Shown: in pieces, positions 36,462 to 48,721 of the stretch
How the letters are laid out: every line of letters begins with the position of its first letter
How positions within the stretch are numbered: the first letter of the stretch is position 1
DNA from: Beaufortia kweichowensis
Lineage: Eukaryota; Chordata; Actinopteri; Cypriniformes; Gastromyzontidae
Assembly (NCBI GenBank): GCA_019155185.1
Contig: CM032798.1
Span: 8,011,501-8,075,500 of the forward strand
DNA: 64,000 nt
Direction of reading: 5' to 3'
Translations under genes and position numbers: made by a program
Notes under the pieces: generated by a model
Databases searched by the model: none
The model's input: only the letters and a program-made list of their open reading frames with translations
What the model was told of the DNA's origin: nothing

Positions 36462-39400
36462 TACTTTAATACAGCAAAGAAATGCATAAAAATGTGTTTT
36501 AAAAATGTTTTAATAAAACAATTTTGTATCTGTAAATGACACATTTTAACACATTTTAACATCAAAATGCTTTACAGCTTTTACTACATCTGAAGAACAA
36601 TGGGCATGAAATTCATGAATCTAGATTCATTCAGTTGGTGTCACTTTGCTGATATTTCTTCAGCATTACCCTCATTCTGTGCAATCTGCATGATCGAAGT
36701 TGTTTCTTACTGACATGAATCTTAATTCTTCTGTCTTTCCTCTTCATTTTCTCTTTTGTCTCTAACAATTGGAATCTCATTAACTTATCTAATGGGTATT
36801 TGAAAGCTAGCTAACGCGCTTTAAACTTCCTGCAGTGTCTCACATCCTGAAGAATTTACAAAATACATCAGTGAACTTGATAAACTTTGATAACTGTTGT
36901 TGAGATTTGACACACATGCAAAGCAAATACATAAAAATACTGATCACATAACACATAACATAACTGTTAACAATAACTGTTAGCTGTGGCCAACTGCCCT
37001 GGTTACTAATTCTTTGTTTGTAAAATAATTATTAACAGGCTTAAAAAGACTGAAGAAACTAGCAACCCCCCTTTTTGTCCATATTTCCATTATGCAGCCA
37101 ACATTCACACTGTGTGAAAAATGTTGTTGTTAATACTCAACAGATGGTGTTTGTCAACCCCCCATGGCTGTGGATTGACTGTGAATTTTAGTGTTCCTGG
37201 TCAACAAATTATTTTATGGCCAACCAAGAGATTTACTTTTTTATTTCCACTGCGCAGAATTCGATCACAGCTGTATGTTCAGACCCAACAAATATGTGCA
37301 GCAGTCGAAGTCAAAGAGGGTCAAGTTGAAAGAAAGTCAATTGGTTAACAATTTAATAAGGGAAATATGTGAGTGATTTGTAGATAAAAAAATGTACATC
37401 TCCAGGCTGAGCACAGCATAAACCTTTATTCAAGCAGAGATAAATCAGACTCACACAAAAGGAGGTAAACAATATATAATAATAAAGGGTTGGAAATGAG
37501 ATTCTTTATTGAAAGGGCAACTACATTCATCAGTGCAGTTCTGCCATTTTGTAAAGGGCCCTTGTGCAAGACAAATGAAGGTTTACTGTATAATAGAGCA
37601 AGCATAATAAAGCCAGGCTAGTAAAATGTAATTCAACCTCAATTATGAGCAACACCAGTCTTTTTTACAACCCCTGTACTCGAAAACGCTTGCTCATGTC
37701 TCACAAAGGTGGTCGTGCATGTAGAAATACTTGCAGTTTCAGTTTCAGCCACTGGGGGCATTCGTTTTATAAAGAATTTCCACAGAAAGCAGAAAACTAT
37801 TTCAGCAGCAGATTAAACAGATATAAAGAATCTAAGCAATACAGTCAGTTTATTGCCTGCTTTTCTCTAGCGAAGAAGTTCAACTTTCTTTTAAAGATAT
37901 TTATCACCTGTGTTAAAAAAGATCCAGGACTAGCAATTTCTCAGAGTATGTGTTAAAATATGCAGGCTTTTAAATGTACATTTGTAAATTAATGTCTAAA
38001 TCACCTGCATGTGTAAATGCATGTATTAATATTAACAATATTTATTAATAACCTCTTTGAAAAAGATCGATTAGATATCTTTCTACATTAAGCTTCACCG
38101 CAAATATCTTCATTTATTTATTTCCTTAGACATCTTGTTCTATTAACAACCGTAATTGTTTTATCATTACCGGATCTTGTTGTTTAATGAACTGATCTAA
38201 ATGGTAATGACATCCTTCAATAAATATTTAATCTGTCCACAGCATGCTCTTTCACCTTGCCAAGGCCTGACGCAGGAGTCTTTCAACTTACCCTGTTTAT
38301 ATCTGCTGTGTTTTCTTGTTGTAATTGATTCTGCTGTATATTAATTAGTCTCATTAGTACAGCACAAGCATGTTTTGTTGATTACTATGGGATTGAATAT
38401 GAAGGGTAGCAATGCATTATCACTTAATGAACCAGCTTGAAAATTCATAACTGTTGTTTACGTGATTATGATACTTGGGCATGGTATTGCAAGGTCACGA
38501 GATATAAGAGGTTGTGGAAACTATAATTTAATTTGTTCATTAATCTTACATATTTGTACGCATACACCTATATCATTCTTTTATGAAGTTTTATAACAGG
38601 GACTAAAGTAACTCCAGATGGACATTGAATTTCATGCCCCGGTAAGCTTACTTTACAGATTTGATCAGTGGATCATAATGGAATTATGGGACAGTCAGAA
38701 ATAATATGATGTTGCTCTAATAACCATTTAACTTTTTATATCTTCAGTGCCAAAATGTGATCTGGATATTTTCAGTGTTTCTGGGGTAAATGTTCAGATG
38801 TGTCCATGTGCTCTTCCTTTTCCCAATATAGTAGTAACCTGTGCTGCACCTGTCCTATTTTCCTTGGGTTTTGTAGGAATTTATTGTATTTAGTAGCTCT
38901 CTCTCATTTCTCCGCATTACATAATAAACAATTTCTATGTTTGGTGCAGTCATTTTAATAACATCAATTTTTGTCAGATAATGGTTAAAAATCCAAGTGT
39001 TTCAAGATTATTGCTTTAAAGCTATAGCTGCAGTTTTTAGGTGACAAAGTGAAAGAGCCCCACCTATGGATAACAACCTAAGTTTATGCCTTTGAGACAT
39101 ATTATTAGCTTTTTTTCAAGATAATTGCACAATAAAGGAGCATATTTCTCTTGTTTTTAATGTCTTTCTCTCCTTTCCTTTATTCTGACTGTAATGATGT
39201 AGTGACATTTATAGAATGTTGAAATGTTATACATGTAATACAAACGGGTCATTGCACAGCTATATAACCCTGACCCTTTAGTAAGGTTAATTAAACAAGT
39301 TTTAATTAACCTGTTGTTATGGCCGAATGCTTTGCTTTTTGTTATTTGTTATAATGTGGCGTGAAGCTGGCTGGTTTGTGTACCTCCCAATAGTAGGGCT

Positions 39401-40541
39401 GTATCACATATAAGAAATGCACATTTAAGCAAGGTAGGAGAGGAATTTGTGAGAAAGAAACATAGCAACACCTTTAACTGTGTTTAAATTATGGAAATAT
39501 TAACTTTCCATTAAACAGACATGATGCATAAAACAGACATGGTGGTGTTTTGAAAATACAATAATATTTATTTAAATCATGAAAATGTGATTTTGTGATG
39601 CATTTAATACCTGAATGACGCATAATTGTACAGAATTTAAAATTCAAAACACTCATGGCCATTTCAGATAATCACCATTTGCTGCAGACTGTTACATAAT
39701 TGCTTGTTTATTTAAATGGATTTCTGTGTCGCCTTATTTTAATATGCATAATGTGCTTTTAGCACCTACTTTAGTCAAATGAAATATGCTCTGATTGTCA
39801 TGAAAGATAAATGTAAAACACAAACTTGTTTTTCTCTAAACATGCAGGAAAGGTTGCATTAATTAAAGGTGACGTGCCATGATTTTGTTGTACAACGTGA
39901 CCTCTAATTTGAACTTATTAAGAATGTATCGATCATCTTTCAGTGACTTTGTTGATTACCTCACCAAAGACCTCCCCAGTGAACGCATCGATTAGTTCAT
40001 TGATGAGTAGGTTGATGAGCTCACAGGTGATTTCATCAAGCTACAAATAAACCTCTTCGAAGTATATTGGTGATTTTTACATAATACAACATAATAATTT
40101 ATTAAAATCATTGTGATTTCTTCTGCATGATTTATTGAATCACCTAACACTTTAATCAATTACACAATGACCTCATGTCTGATGTCATTACATCATTATG
40201 GGATGTCATTACCTTAAAAAGTTAAAAATATTCCACTAGTGATCATTATTTATTTACTTTTTGCTTGGGTTATATGTAATTAATAATCTTTGATATCGAC
40301 AACAATTAATTGTAATATTTATTAGCACATTCCAAATTCTAAAATAGATTCTTCTGATCCCAGACTTTGATTGGATAATATTGTATTTCATATTGTCATG
40401 TTATATTGTAAATTTATTCATCTATAAAGGAATCACTGCAAGATTCTTTCTTGTTTTTTTTTTAATAGTATTAAATGATTATTAAATGATTAACACCTTA
40501 TCCAATCTATATTTAATTTAATCTGTGATTCATTCAATTTC
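36462..40541. other. AT-rich non-coding DNA
   Basis: No exon or named repeat. Frames at 37121-37376 and 37645-37956 (103 codons) lack domain features. A perfect 12 bp hairpin at 39284-39312 and a block of TAATTA/ATTAAT motifs at 38330-38430 are the only visible structure. Confidence 0.4.
39284..39312. repeat. Perfect 12 bp inverted repeat (hairpin)
   Basis: AGGTTAATTAAA, five-base loop CAAGT, TTTAATTAACCT. No T-run on either side indicates a terminator, and no gene is adjacent. Confidence 0.9.
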
Positions 40542-41338
40542 TTTCTACATTCCATAAAGTCTCTTTTAATTCCAAAATGTTTATCTGGATTCCATAAAGT
40601 CTGTTTTTTATTCCAAAATGTCTGTCTACATTCCATAAAGTCTGTTTTTATTCCAAAATGTCTGTCTACATTCCATAAGTCTGGTTTTATTCCAAAATGT
40701 CTGTCTACATTCCAAGTCTGTTTTTATTCCAAAATTTACATTCCATAAAGTCTGTTTTGATTCAAAATCTACATTCCATAAAGTCTTTTTTTATTCCAAA
40801 ATGTCTTCTACATTCCATAAAGTCTGTTTTTTATTCCAAAATGTTTTAATTCCAAAAGTCTGTTTTTATTCCAAAATGTCTGTCTACATTCCATAAAGTC
40901 TGTTTTTATTCCAAAATGTCTGTCTACATTCCCATCCAAAATGTCTGTCTACATTCCATAAAGTCTGTTTTATTCCAAAATGTCTGTCTACATTCATAAA
41001 GTCTGTTTTTATTCCAAAATGTCTGTCTACATTCCATAAAGTCTGTTTTTATTCCAAAAACATTCCAACATTCCAAAATGTCTGTCTACATTCCATAAAG
41101 TCTGTTTTTATTCCAAAATGTCTGTCTACATTCCATAAAGTCTGTTTTTATTCCAAAATGTCTGTCTACATTCCATAAAGTCTGTTTTTATTCCAAAATG
41201 TCTGTCTACATTCCATAAAGTCTGTTTTTATTCCAAAAGTCTGTCTACTCATTTTTATTCCAAAATGTCTGTCTACATTCCATAAAGTCTGTTTTTATTC
41301 CAAAATGTCTGTCTACATTCCATAAAGTCTGTTTTTTA
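40542..41338 (+). repeat. Minisatellite, 40 bp dimeric unit, about 20 copies
   Basis: The unit is two related 20-mers: ATTCCATAAAGTCTGTTTTT and ATTCCAAAATGTCTGTCTAC. Both begin ATTCCA, have an AAA core and contain GTCTGT, so the 40 bp unit probably arose by duplication of an ancestral 20-mer. The array is most regular at 41090-41230. The left part (40542-40900) and a few interior units carry deletions of 5-25 bp. It is non-coding. Confidence 0.98.
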
Positions 41339-44177
41339 CCAAACTTAACATTAAGAGCATAACGCTGTCTGCTGGGCATTTATACAGCTCCTCATGTGCC
41401 AACTGACCAATCACGACAAACCTTTCATCACGGATGTTTATTAATGACACCTGATGTTAATCAGTCTGCACCGCAACCAATTTACTTAGAAAGAGTAATA
41501 AATAAACAGGCCAGCACACGTTCAGACTTGATGCGTGGATGTACAAAAAAACCCAAAGCAAATTGTCATGTCCTTAGATGTAACGTAGCATATAATTGCT
41601 GGTGAAGTATCGGCATTATTGTATAATACAGGTTATTTGTGTCTTTTTTGTGTTGTTCCACTTGTCATAACGAATATGCTGACATACAATTCTCCTCCAA
41701 ATGACTTCATCTTTTCTATATTCAGTATAAAAAAAGAAAAATCGCCGTTTTTACACTTAAACATCATCCTCTCTGTTCAGATGAGGGGATGTCCCTTGTC
41801 AGGCTTGTTTCTCTGATCAGAAAGCATGGAGATGTTCGCCGTTCACTTTGATGGACTCCTACAGATCAGCTCTGACATCCGTGTGGTGCACTATGAGCAA
41901 TGATCCTAGTCTGGCAGGACGGTGATGTGAATAATGGCAACACTTTTGAAGTGTTCTAAACCGGCTGTACATCTAGCACACTTTTAGACTGTCTGTCACA
42001 GTTACTAAACAGTTCTTTATCCTGTCATTCAGTCTGTATCCATCCACACACACTAGTGCCTTGAAAAAGCACCTTTTAACAGTTTGTTAAATCTATCCAT
42101 ATAAGTTTAGTTTTACTGCACTTAAAAATCAAAACAAACATAGTGTGATGTTTTATGTCAGATGTTTTGTTTTTGTTAGTTTAGGCATTCATTATATGTA
42201 ATTTATTTAAAGAAAACACTAATAATCATCTTTACGTAAGTATTCAACGGGTGTTGCATAAGGACTAGTCTTTCACACATGAACAGTTGTGGTAATTATA
42301 AAGGATGCTATTTTCTTACACAAATAACCTTAATCGCATTTTACGCATTAAAAAAGCCTACAGATGTGAAAGGATCATTAGTCAGACTGTGAATGTAAAA
42401 GTCAGCTGTAAAATTTTAAAAGACTATTCCATAGAGAGTGAAGACGAAGCAAATGAAGTGGAAAAAAATTACAAATAAAGTACAAAACAATATTCATGTG
42501 TTTGGAGAAGCAGACTAGCCGACTGTACATTCTCACACGTTTCATAACTACTTGATACCTATGCAAATGGATACAGAATAATGATTTGCTGTAAAATATT
42601 TGTAGCTATTATACTTATAATAATGTGAAGCATTTAAGTAGCTCCAGGAAAGATGCTCAGTTGAAAGTTTTAATATCTCTTAATCCCCAAAATTGTGCAG
42701 TTGTTATTGAGGAATATCCGACTGGTGGATGGTCCAACTGACCAATCATAATGGAGTATTCCAGAGACTGATTTTATGTTTCGCTAATTAAATATAAAGC
42801 ATGTAACATGCAATAACAGTAGATGTCTACCAAAGAGTAAGCAAGAAGTAGAGTAAAATGTAGCTAGCTACAGTGACAGACTAAAGCAGAAGACGGGAGG
42901 CTCAGTTTCATGTCTGTCTGTTGGACATTTATCCTGATGCTCAGACTCAAACTGACCAATCAAAAAAGGGGCAGAAGAAGACTTGCAAAGGCCTTGTGAA
43001 AGACCAGCAACCACTTTGAAAAAGCAATGGAGTTTAGTAGTTGAGAATGGATTATGAAGCATGATTCAGCCACATCAAGAGCCCTTCAAAGCACTTGCCT
43101 GTCAGGGAACAAGGCCACTGGCCTCAAAGTCTGAATATTCCCTAAAAGCATCAGAGAAACAATTGCAGAAACACAATGACTCAACCATGAAATTCGTGGG
43201 ACTCAAATCTCTCAAACCCTGTTCAAACACTAAAAAAACATCCAAGTCCATTTACAGTATTGTCTTGTTGTTTGGTGGTCTTTTGTCACCTGACAAAGAA
43301 CTAAAATGGGTATGCATTCAGAGAAGAAAAACTTGGTTTGTTGTGGGTGAATGTGTGAATAGCTGCATGGAAATTCATTTCTATTCAAAATCTGGCTTGA
43401 ATGTTCGTGCTGAACATAACAGAATTGTTGTGAAAGGGATTTTACAGTGCAGTGTTTTTCATAAGCAGTGAATATTTTCAAATTTCCTGTCTAAAATCTT
43501 TGTACAGCAAGCTACAAAACTCTGAAATACTTTACCTTTATCTCTAAAGTAAAAGCCATTACTGATGAAGCATATCTTGCATTGCTGTTTATGATGTGTA
43601 AGCCCATACACACTTTCAAGATAAGCATGATATTTTCATTTTAAATAAATAAAAATTCACAATTATTAGGCACTCAAATGTTTTCCTGGTGGGACATCAA
43701 AGCAACACTTACATTTCTGCCTCATCGCTCTGGTGGGTTTACAAGCTGACCTCCACCATCCAACCATCCCCCATGGTGTTAGTTCAGAACTATCCCAGCA
43801 TGCCCTGGAACCAACCACAGAGACACATTCAGAAGAGTCTTTATGCTGCTAGCTGGTTATGGCATAAGAGTGTGTAATTTCTCAAAATAGATAGCAGCAG
43901 AGAAGAAAAAAAGTACGACTCCTGGCATGTGTCAGAGGCCACTGTTACCACACGTTTGCTTTTCAATGTCTTTATACTATTGATTTAGTCTTGTCATCGT
44001 CAGTTACTCTTGCTCCCATTCGAGTGTTTCTTCAACTACAAGCCTTATGTCCCAGGGGTTTATTTTTATTTGAAAGAACTTTCTTTAAAAAAATCTTTTG
44101 TTACAGGACTGTAAAATGTTTTTATCCATGCCCTTATCTTTTATTTTTCTTCTGTATTTCTTTACCATTGTCCTTGT
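41339..44177. other. Non-coding DNA; unassigned frames at 41826 and 43061
   Basis: Positions 41340-41600 and 41760-41960 are balanced and complex. A frame of 136 codons at 43061-43471 (plus) is the longest in the central window, but it has no recognisable domain, no splice or polyadenylation context, and an overlapping 83-codon frame on the other strand. I treat it as chance. Positions 42700-43030 could be an old repeat. Confidence 0.35.
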
Positions 44178-44421
44178 TTAACCTGATAACTGTCACTGCA
44201 CATATTGAGCATACACATGAAAATGCAATAATTGTATTTTTAATCTTTTTCAAAAGTTTTTAGATTTTTTTTAAATAATTTTCTTATTATTTTTTGTTTT
44301 TGTTTACTGTATGAAAGTGTATCAAATATTTATTTTTGAGTCTTAGACCTCTCCATCCATATATAGTTTGTCATGGTTAGATTAGAATTTAAGTGATGAA
44401 ATAACTTAAGGAACAGGTTAA
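44178..44421 (+). mobile_element. TTAA-flanked MITE-like element, copy B
   Basis: Starts TTAACCTGATAACTGTCAC and ends GGAACAGGTTAA, again with TTAA on both sides. It carries TGAGTCTTAGACCTCTCCAT and TAGTTTGTCATGGTTAG like copy A. The right end lacks the GTGACAGTTAA part of the terminal repeat, so it is internally deleted near that end. Confidence 0.82.
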
Positions 44422-47039
44422 AACATGCACACCAATCATAATAATACAGCATTTTTATAATAATAAATTATTTTTTTGTTGCGAAGATGCCAAAAATGAT
44501 CTGTTATGTTCCCTCAAAAGTATGATTTAGTATTTCTTGAGTCTGTAATACCTGTATTAATAAAACTTTTCAGCTGACTGTATGTGACATTAAAAGACTG
44601 TGAATGTGTTTTTTTTTTTGCTCCTTTTACTATGTAAAGATGGTTATAAAAATCAATACCAAATTCCAAAAAATAGTTTTTAAATATTGTATATTTTTAA
44701 TTTAGTTTTTCTGCAAGTTAGTGAAATTCATATACAAAATTAACATTACTTAAAATCTCAACAGGAGCTTATGTAAAGCATATGGGTTCAGCTGAGGAAA
44801 AAGGTTGTGAACCCCTGCTGTAAAACATCCTTCACATGTAATGTATTCCCCTCGTGGTGCTGTTAGGTTGAAAAAGGCCGATGGCAAATTTCATAAACTT
44901 TGGAAGAGAGCGCTTTTACAATGTTATGGGAATAGTTCCATTCTGAAGTTTGAAGAGGAAAAACAACCAAAAATATTTTCAACATTTTCTCCTGTATAAT
45001 ATTTATTTTTATTTTTATCTTTTTATTTAGCATGATGATGACTACTATGACACTAAATGCACAACAGCAGCAATGATTTGTTAAAGATGTTTTTGTTTTC
45101 TGAATATCTTAAAGGATTCTGCTGTTTGCTTGGAGGTTATACACCATGATAAATCACACACCAATGACAGGTTCTAATTGGTACTACTAATGACTGCTAG
45201 CTGCATAGGTGTAAAGTGACGACCCTCATGTTCGGTTTTTGGGCAGAGAGACCCCAAGGTCCCTTTAAATCACCCAAAAATAAAACGGTTAACACAGAGG
45301 TATCAGGTTAGCACACCCGATCTTCTGAAAACTAATTAGAAACAAAATTAGTTCATTACACGCTTCAATTGTCCCCACAAAAATGTTACATTACTTCTGT
45401 GTGAGATCTCAGAGACCCCAGGTACAAAACATGAATAAATGAAATGAATATCAACATGCATAGATTTTTTAAATCTGTAGATATGTTTTTTCTACGCTAA
45501 TGCCATTTGTCTCTTTGGATTTGTTTAAAAGTATCTTTAAACAAAGTAGTTGTCTGAGGTCACACTGAGCCAGTTTTAAGCTTCAGTAATGCCTGCGTAC
45601 TGAGTTTCCATTAGGGGTGAGAGCCATATTAAAAAAATTTCAAATAACAAGTTCATTTTGAAAACCCTGTTAGAGGTCACCAAGACCCCAAACATAAAGG
45701 TAATCACAACAGAAATTCAAAAGCTAAAAAGATGAGCTGTTCCAATTATGTGGCTTGCATCCATCTATTAACAGATTTTAGTCCTAGAAAGCAACAACCA
45801 CAGATCCATCTTCCTGAATGGCTTCTTTCTATTGAATGTTTCCTAACCCTGTTTAATTCTCTTTACAATTTCTCATCCACATGGGACCACCCTACTGTGA
45901 TTATTCTGCAATTAGTTGGCTGTCTTCATCGGCTACGCAATAGTGAGCTCAAGACAATTACCGTATAGCCTATTCTTCAAGTTCTCAGTGGGTTTCTGGT
46001 AATTATTTTTAAGCCTTCGGCAGTGGAAACAAGGGAATGCGTGTTGAAATGTGTAAGTGTAACCACACTAGGAATTTGGACTCAAATGTTAAAGAGAAGC
46101 ACTGAATATGGCAAAGTGAAGACTGGATAACTCTGTAGATTATTAGGATGAATGCAATTGAAGTCAAAAGCACAGTTGGTCCTCTTGTCACTTTGACACC
46201 TTAACTGTAGCTCTTTTGTCTGTATTAATATTACATTTTCAATTTACATTGCTGTATATATATACACAGTATGAGCATGTGCATACAAGTTTTTTATTTT
46301 ATGCAGGATTATAGAGCTTGTGAGACTTTATTTAAATCATGAAAAGAGAAAAACGGAAAGCAGTGTTTATCACAGTTCATGGATATTGCGAGCAGGCCTA
46401 TCTGTCCGTGCCATATGGTCTTGCTTGGATCATCTCTGCCTTTGGACATTAAGAGCATTTTGGGATTACTGGTTTGTACCGTTCTGGGTTCCTGATGCAG
46501 TGGTGGACAGATGTATTTCTTGGGCTGGGAAGCATATGGTCCCAAGGAGCGGTCCTGGGCTTTGGCGTAAGACATTTGGATCATTCACTAATTGCTAACT
46601 TCCCATTGTGGTTATCCAAAATGCCTTGCTCCCGTGTTGCAGATATTGACAAACAAGAAAGATCCAGAATTGGCAGAGTACTACTCTCTGAAATGCCATG
46701 TACACAAGCCCATATTTTCAAAATTAATCAACTGGCACGCTAAGTGACCATTGTGCCCAAATTAGTGGAATTTTGGTAGACTATTAAAAGAGACAGAGTA
46801 CAATTAAAAACATGGCAAAGAACATAAAATTAAAATACTGAGTGGTTTTATCTGACACAATGATAACTTGAAAATTTGGATAATATTGGAGATAAAAATC
46901 AAAAATGAAATGGGTGGAGTTTAGAGGAATGCTCAGATGATTTATTATGTAATAATAGACAGGACCAAACAATGCTCATGCTTCTCCCAAAATTACATGA
47001 AAAACTTAATTTGTAACGTCTAGCTTTAGCACCGATTTA
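44422..47039. other. Non-coding DNA with a possible unclassified repeat at 45200-45700
   Basis: Within 45200-45700 the words AGAGACCCCAAGGTCCC (45247), CAGAGACCCCAGGTAC (45410) and ACCAAGACCCCAAACA (45679) recur, suggesting an old repeat. Positions 46330-46740 are complex with overlapping 60-90-codon frames on both strands and no domain. Around 44800, GGTTGTGAACCCCTGCTGTA resembles a SINE tail. Confidence 0.35.
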
Positions 47040-47381
47040 TTAACCTGATAACTGTCACAGCAGAAATTGAGTATACACATAAAAGGCACATCTGAGCTAC
47101 TTTTTAAAATATTTTAAGATATAATTTTTTAAACATCAAGTCTTAAAAAAAAAAATTCATTTTAGGTATTTTTAAAAATGACAGAACATTAACATTTTTA
47201 TTTTTTTATTTTTATTATGGTTTATTGTTATGAAAATCGGCCAGTTATCACTCAACATCTTGAGTCTTATACCTTCTAATCAATTTATAGTTTGTCATGA
47301 TTAGACTAAAATTAAACTATGAAATATTAGGGAAATAGCACAGGTGTTCTTCCTCAGGAACGGTGACAGTTAACAGGTTAA
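47040..47381 (+). mobile_element. TTAA-flanked MITE-like element, copy C
   Basis: Starts TTAACCTGATAACTGTCAC and ends GTGACAGTTAACAGGTTAA, about 342 bp with TTAA at both ends. The right subterminal region contains the palindrome TTCCTCAGGAA. Internal markers TTGAGTCTTATACCTTC and TAGTTTGTCATGATTAG match copies A and B. It is the same subfamily as copy D, in the opposite orientation. Confidence 0.9.
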
Positions 47382-48157
47382 TCAAAGATTATGTTTGTTT
47401 TTTTAAATCTTTTCTTTTTTTCAAACAGCATCCTCTAGAAACATATCAAAATATGCATTTTTCTTCTTAGAAAGCCACAAATCTCTAACTAATCTTCCTT
47501 TGCAGTGGGAACCTATGATGCTGTGCGTACAGCACTGGAGTGGCTTCATCTTAAAGAGATTATGGTGGCAAGATTGTAATTTCACTTTGATACTGTTGGT
47601 TGATTCTGGAGTTCCCTGTTAAGGCAGTGTGAAGTTGACTTGAGACATTGCGGATGAGAACCATATCAGCCTTTGTGGAGAGTGGTTGAGAGAAATCTCA
47701 GGAAATCTCTCTGGGTGAAATGACTCCCACCTATACCATTTACCCATCTGTCTGAAGCTGTAGTCTTGCTCTAAATCAACTGTGAAATTGTATTTGAAAG
47801 ACATTAAACTGGCACCTTTATACTTTAGGAGTTTAGGAGAGCTAAATCTTATTTTTAGGTGCATCCCACTACTTCTTTAGGAACCGGTATAATGCTGAAG
47901 ATGCCACACAATCCACAACTTGTGTGTAATTAGCATGGTCCACAGCTGCTACAAAATATGTCTGTACACATGCATATGCATTTCTTAATCATTTATCTTT
48001 GTGGATTTGGACACTTATACAATTTGGCTTAAAATGTAAATTAAAGGTATAAATTTCAATCAAACCCATAATCTTGGCATAGCTCACTTATGCTCAACCA
48101 AGTTGGAGCACAGTGGTCAGATCAGTACTTGACCAGACTGGACAGATTGAAGGAAAC
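47382..48157. other. Non-coding DNA between opposed copies C and D
   Basis: The stretch 47490-47880 is complex with an 81-codon minus-strand frame of no known family. Nothing else seen. Confidence 0.4.
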
Positions 48158-48497
48158 TTAACCTGCTAACTGTCACCGTTCCTCAGGAAGAACACCCATG
48201 TTATTTCCCTATCCACTTTAATATTTCATAGTTGAATTTTAGTCCAATCATGACAAACAAAAAATTGAAAGGTATAAGACTCTAGATTAAATAATTGGCC
48301 AATTTTCATAACAATAAACATAATAATAATAAAAAAATTATGTTACTGTAATTTGTAAAAATACCTAAAATGAATTTTTTTTGGAAGACTTAATGTTTAC
48401 AAAAATATTATATCTGAAAATATATATATTTTTTAAATGTAGCTCAGATGTGCATTTTTATGTGTAAACATTTCTGCTGTGACAGTTACCAGGTTAA
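48158..48497 (-). mobile_element. TTAA-flanked MITE-like element, copy D
   Basis: About 340 bp, the reverse-oriented counterpart of copy C. It starts TTAACCTGCTAACTGTCACC with palindrome TTCCTCAGGAA close behind, and ends GTGACAGTTACCAGGTTAA. Reversed markers (GGTATAAGACTCTAG, CCAATCATGACAAAC) confirm the orientation. TTAA is intact at both ends. Confidence 0.9.
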
Positions 48498-48673
48498 CCT
48501 CTGTTCCAGAAACCTAACAGACTAGCACCTAGCACAGTCTTTTTTTTCCACCCAAACTCTAAACAAGAAGAACAACAAGAAATGCTAAACATTTCTGTGC
48601 TGCAGAGGGTCACTGGGTCCCATTTACTAATAACTGAACACAATTCCTAGACAGTGCATCACAACCTATTTTG

Positions 48674-48721
48674 TTAACGGTCACCGTTCCTCAGGAAGAA
48701 CACCCACTTTATTTCCCTATC
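48674..48721 (-). mobile_element. TTAA MITE-like element, truncated copy E
   Basis: TTAACGGTCACCGTTCCTCA then GGAAGAACACCCACTTTATTTCC, matching the first ~60 bases of copy D with about 11 bases missing from the terminal repeat. The similarity stops near 48721. It lies 176 bp after copy D, so it may derive from a local duplication. Confidence 0.8.

Noticed and set aside
40542..41338. Array of regularly spaced repeats resembling a CRISPR array
   Set aside because: The spacers are themselves repeated (the unit is a 40 bp dimer), no cas genes occur, and the genome is eukaryotic. It is a minisatellite.
43061..43471. 136-codon open frame
   Set aside because: No recognisable domain, no splice or polyadenylation context, and an opposing frame overlaps it. 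Frames of this length occur by chance in tens of kilobases.
46309..46743. Overlapping 89-92-codon frames on both strands that might be an exon
   Set aside because: No acceptor or donor at sensible positions and no protein family recognised. Overlap on both strands argues for chance.
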